Made by a program: the position numbers and the translations under genes | The notes under the pieces: model-generated | What the model was told of the DNA's origin: nothing | Seen by the model: the letters and a program-made list of their open reading frames with translations, nothing else | Databases searched by the model: none | Shown here: positions 36,743 through 39,163 of the stretch, in pieces | Layout of the letters: each line of letters starts with the position of its first letter | Numbering within the stretch: position 1 is the stretch's first letter | Assembly: GCA_946482335.1 (NCBI GenBank) | Contig: CAMLRG010000026.1 | Span: 1 to 39,163, forward strand | Length of the DNA stretch: 39,163 nt | Direction of reading: 5' to 3' | Origin: an uncultured Duganella sp. | Lineage (GTDB): Bacteria > Pseudomonadota > Gammaproteobacteria > Burkholderiales > Burkholderiaceae

Positions 36743-38665
36743 TCAGGCTTTCTTGGCAAGGAAATCTTCATCGGAACCGGGCACGGTATTGCCCACGTTA
36801 TCTTCGCCGTGCAGCGGCACGGTGGTCTGGATCGGGGATGGCAGCGGGAAGCTGGTCGCGCCCTGCTCCGCCGCGCACACAGTGTTGCGGAACATGGAGA
36901 ACAGTTCGCGGCCCATGCCGATCTGGTTCGGCGACAGGTCGGCCTGCGCCATGGAGCGGCCATGCCAGACATCGGACGACACCAGGGCTTCCAGCGTGCC
37001 GGTAGCGGCGTCGAGGCGGATGATGTCGCCGTCGCGCACCAGGCCCAGCGGGCCGCCGGCCAGGATCTCCGGCGACACGTGGATCGCGGCCGGCACCTTG
37101 CCCGAAGCGCCGGACATGCGGCCATCGGTCACCAGGGCGACCTTGCGGCCGGCATCCTGCAGGTTGGCCAGCGCCGGTGTCAGGGCGTGCAGTTCGGGCA
37201 TGCCGTTGGCCTTCGGGCCCTGGAAGCGGATCACCGCCACGAAGTCGCGATCGAGCTTGCCGGCCTTGTAGGCTGCCATGAAGGCTTCCTGGGAGTCGAA
37301 CACCAGGGCGGGCGCTTCCACGCTGCGGTGTTCTTCCTTGACGGCCGATACCTTCATGATGGCGCGGCCCAGGTTGCCCTGCACCAGCACCATGCCGCCG
37401 TCTTTCGAGAACGGCTCGGCGGCGCCGCGCAGCACTTTCTCGTCGGCGCTCTTGAGCGGGGCCTCCTTGAAGATCACGCCGCTCGCATCCTCGTTCAGGA
37501 AGGGCTCGGCGCAATGCTTGCGCAAGCCCTTGCCCAGGATGGTGTTGACGTCGTCGTGCAGCAAGCCGGCGTCGAGCAGTTCGCGGATCACGAAGCCGGT
37601 GCCGCCGGCGGCGTGGAAGTGGTTCACGTCGGCGTCGCCGTTCGGGTAGATACGGCACAGCAGCGGCACCACGGCCGACAGTTCATTGAAATCGTCCCAG
37701 TCGATCACCACGCCGGCCGCCTTGGCGATCGCCACCAGGTGCAAGGTGTGGTTGGTCGAACCGCCGGTCGCCAGCAGGCCGACCACGGCGTTGATGATCG
37801 ATTTTTCGTCGACGATGTGGCCGACCGGCAGGTACTCGGCCCCCATTTCGGTGATCTGCGCCGCGCGCTGGGCGGCGGCGGCGGTCAGTGCATCGCGCAG
37901 CGGCGTGCCTGGATTGACGAAGGCGGCGCCCGGCAGGTGCAGGCCCATGATTTCCATCAGCAGCTGGTTGGAGTTAGCGGTACCGTAGAAGGTGCAGGTG
38001 CCGGCGCCATGGTAGGACTGGGCCTCGCCTTCCAGCAATTCTTCGCGGGTCGCCTTGCCTTGCGCATAGCGCTGGCGGATCGCCGCTTTTTCCTTGTTCG
38101 ACAGGCCGGAGGTCATCGGGCCGGCCGGCACGAACACCGCCGGCAGGTGGCCGAAATGCAGGGCGCCGATCAGCAGGCCCGGCACGATCTTGTCGCACAC
38201 GCCCAGGTACAGCGCGGAATCGAACATATTGTGCGACAGGCCGATGGCGGCCGACATCGCGATCGCATCGCGCGAGAACAGCGACAGCTCCATGCCCGGC
38301 TGGCCCTGGGTCACGCCGTCGCACATGGCCGGCGTGCCGCCCGCGAACTGCGCCACCGCGCCCACCTTGCGCACGGCTTCCTTGATGATGGCCGGGAAGG
38401 TTTCGAAGGGCTGGTGCGCCGACAGCATGTCGTTGTAGGCGGAGATGATGGCCACCGACGGTTGCTTCACTTCCTTCAGGATCAGCTTATCGTTGGCGGG
38501 GAAGGCGGCAAAACCGTGCGCCAGGTTGGTGCAGGACAGGGTCCCACGCTGGGTGCGGCCTTTGACGCGGGCCGCTTCGAGGTGCGCCAGGTAGGCGCCG
38601 CGCGAAACGCGGCTGCGCTGCAAGACGCGCGCGGTGACTTTTTCCAGGACTGGATGCAACGGCAT
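36743..38665 (-). CDS. edd: 6-phosphogluconate dehydratase
   Basis: A 640-residue iron-sulfur dehydratase that converts 6-phosphogluconate to KDPG. It follows the IlvD/Edd family: [51 protein letters not shown] and [20 protein letters not shown]; cysteines 115, 157 and 224 are candidate cluster ligands. Length is about that of E. coli Edd. AAGGAA precedes the ATG. It heads the edd-eda operon and is divergent from pgi, with a HexR-like site 27 bases before its start codon. Confidence 0.97.
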   Translation of the reverse strand: MPLHPVLEKVTARVLQRSRVSRGAYLAHLEAARVKGRTQRGTLSCTNLAHGFAAFPANDKLILKEVKQPSVAIISAYNDMLSAHQPFETFPAIIKEAVRKVGAVAQFAGGTPAMCDGVTQGQPGMELSLFSRDAIAMSAAIGLSHNMFDSALYLGVCDKIVPGLLIGALHFGHLPAVFVPAGPMTSGLSNKEKAAIRQRYAQGKATREELLEGEAQSYHGAGTCTFYGTANSNQLLMEIMGLHLPGAAFVNPGTPLRDALTAAAAQRAAQITEMGAEYLPVGHIVDEKSIINAVVGLLATGGSTNHTLHLVAIAKAAGVVIDWDDFNELSAVVPLLCRIYPNGDADVNHFHAAGGTGFVIRELLDAGLLHDDVNTILGKGLRKHCAEPFLNEDASGVIFKEAPLKSADEKVLRGAAEPFSKDGGMVLVQGNLGRAIMKVSAVKEEHRSVEAPALVFDSQEAFMAAYKAGKLDRDFVAVIRFQGPKANGMPELHALTPALANLQDAGRKVALVTDGRMSGASGKVPAAIHVSPEILAGGPLGLVRDGDIIRLDAATGTLEALVSSDVWHGRSMAQADLSPNQIGMGRELFSMFRNTVCAAEQGATSFPLPSPIQTTVPLHGEDNVGNTVPGSDEDFLAKKA

Positions 38666-38691
38666 GATCGTTCCTTTTCAATGAATTTCAG

Positions 38692-38707
38692 GAAATTTTA
38701 CTACAAA
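38692..38707 (-). promoter_or_regulatory. HexR-like operator, edd side
   Basis: Read on the minus strand, TTTGTAGTAAAATTTC resembles the HexR consensus TGTARTTWWACTACA, with a well-conserved left half. It shares TTTGTAGT with the second site at 38782-38797. HexR, an RpiR-family KDPG-responsive repressor, controls edd-eda and related genes in many proteobacteria. Confidence 0.5.
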
Positions 38708-38781
38708 ATTTCAAACCGCAAGCGCTTCCAATGCGCCAAATTACGCATGCAAGCCCCTGGGTTCGTCGATATGCCAAAAGA

Positions 38782-38797
38782 TTTGTAGTGAATTTAC
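38782..38797 (+). promoter_or_regulatory. HexR-like operator, pgi side
   Basis: TTTGTAGTGAATTTAC matches the HexR consensus TGTARTTWWACTACA at most positions. It lies just upstream of a likely pgi -10 (TATAGT, 38810-38815), so a bound repressor would interfere with pgi transcription. Confidence 0.5.
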
Positions 38798-38852
38798 CTC
38801 TTTTTCCTGTATAGTTAAGCACAATTCATAAAACCATATGCAACAGGACATT

Positions 38853-39163
38853 ATGCGCTTGCCCGCCCTGACTTCCACCGCCGCCTACCAGGCGCTTGAA
38901 ATCCACGCCCACGACGCCCGCGAATGGCATATGCGCCAGCTGTTCCAGAAAGACCCTGGCCGCTTCCCGCGCATGACGGTCGATGCGGCCGGCCTGTTCC
39001 TGGACTATTCCAAGAACCGCGCCAACGACGAGACCATCAACCTGCTGGTGCACCTGGCGCGCACGCGCGGCGTTGCCGAGCAACGCGATGCCATGTTCGC
39101 CGGCGAGAAAATCAATATTACCGAACGCCGCAGCGTGCTGCACACCGCCCTGCGTATGCCGCG
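38853..39163 (+). CDS. pgi: Glucose-6-phosphate isomerase (3' truncated by window edge)
   Basis: The visible 103 codons match the Pgi N-terminus: HMRQLFQKDPGRFPRMTVDAAGLFLDYSKNRANDETINLL and then VAEQRDAMFAGEKINITERRSVLHTALRMP, including the NxTExRxVLHTALR motif. AGGA five bases before the ATG at 38853 favours it over an in-frame ATG five codons upstream. Divergent from edd-eda with shared HexR-like operators. Confidence 0.95.
   Translation, partial: MRLPALTSTAAYQALEIHAHDAREWHMRQLFQKDPGRFPRMTVDAAGLFLDYSKNRANDETINLLVHLARTRGVAEQRDAMFAGEKINITERRSVLHTALRMP

Noticed and set aside
38720..38727. AAGCGCTT as a LacI-type operator between edd and pgi
   Set aside because: An eight-base palindrome with central CG fits the LacI family loosely, but flanking bases are not symmetric and it is short enough to be chance.
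36122..38788. An 888-codon plus-strand open frame
   Set aside because: Antisense to edd and eda, which have complete catalytic motifs.

Overview
The window is high-GC, densely packed chromosomal DNA from a betaproteobacterium, most likely an Oxalobacteraceae member of the Massilia/Duganella/Janthinobacterium group. This rests on gene content: a PEP-CTERM exopolymer-type protein behind a sigma-54 promoter, imuAB, a betaproteobacterial ArgA, edd-eda divergent from pgi, many c-di-GMP proteins, and a GGGTCTGACCC-type palindromic repeat present twice. No phage, insertion sequence, rRNA, tRNA or CRISPR array was found. Intergenic gaps are short (none over about 240 bases), and several convergent pairs overlap at their stop codons.

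Layout. (1) 1-4639, minus strand: a probable operon htrA/degP - OmpR-type regulator - sensor kinase - CoaD/HD-domain fusion, which looks like envelope stress signalling. (2) 4760-5676: a sigma-54-driven, probably PepA-like PEP-CTERM protein with its own terminator. (3) 5741-8418: a three-gene operon of FeeM-like N-acyltransferase, ThiF/E1-like adenylyltransferase and nitroreductase, the best candidate here for an uncharacterised small-molecule pathway. (4) 8415-8963: an Hsp20 gene with a sigma-32-type promoter and a ROSE-like RNA thermometer. (5) 9106-14911: an M61 peptidase, a GST, an alpha/beta hydrolase, and a PAS-PAS-GGDEF-EAL-CZB protein. (6) 14997-18092: LexA-controlled imuA-imuB without an adjacent dnaE2, next to a PD-(D/E)XK/DUF4351 gene. 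(7) 18206-22198: a Na+/H+ antiporter-like protein, a PRC-barrel protein, and an exported DJ-1-like protein paired with a GlxA-type regulator. (8) 22158-28210: hrpA divergent from argA, then yggX. (9) 28288-31392: a lipoprotein and rpiA, divergent from a CheY - CheC - diguanylate cyclase operon. (10) 31395-34561: DUF3147, an acyl-CoA-dehydrogenase-like monooxygenase, a GlcG/HbpS-like protein and DUF3667. (11) 34603-36119: a lower-GC stretch with a possible membrane-protein remnant, an exported Sel1-like protein and an HExxH metallopeptidase-like protein, the last coupled to eda. (12) 36119-39163: edd-eda (Entner-Doudoroff) divergent from pgi, with two HexR-like operators between them.

Functions were assigned by reading motifs in the translated sequence. 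No database search was run, so family names are recognition calls, and substrates or physiological roles are inference unless stated.
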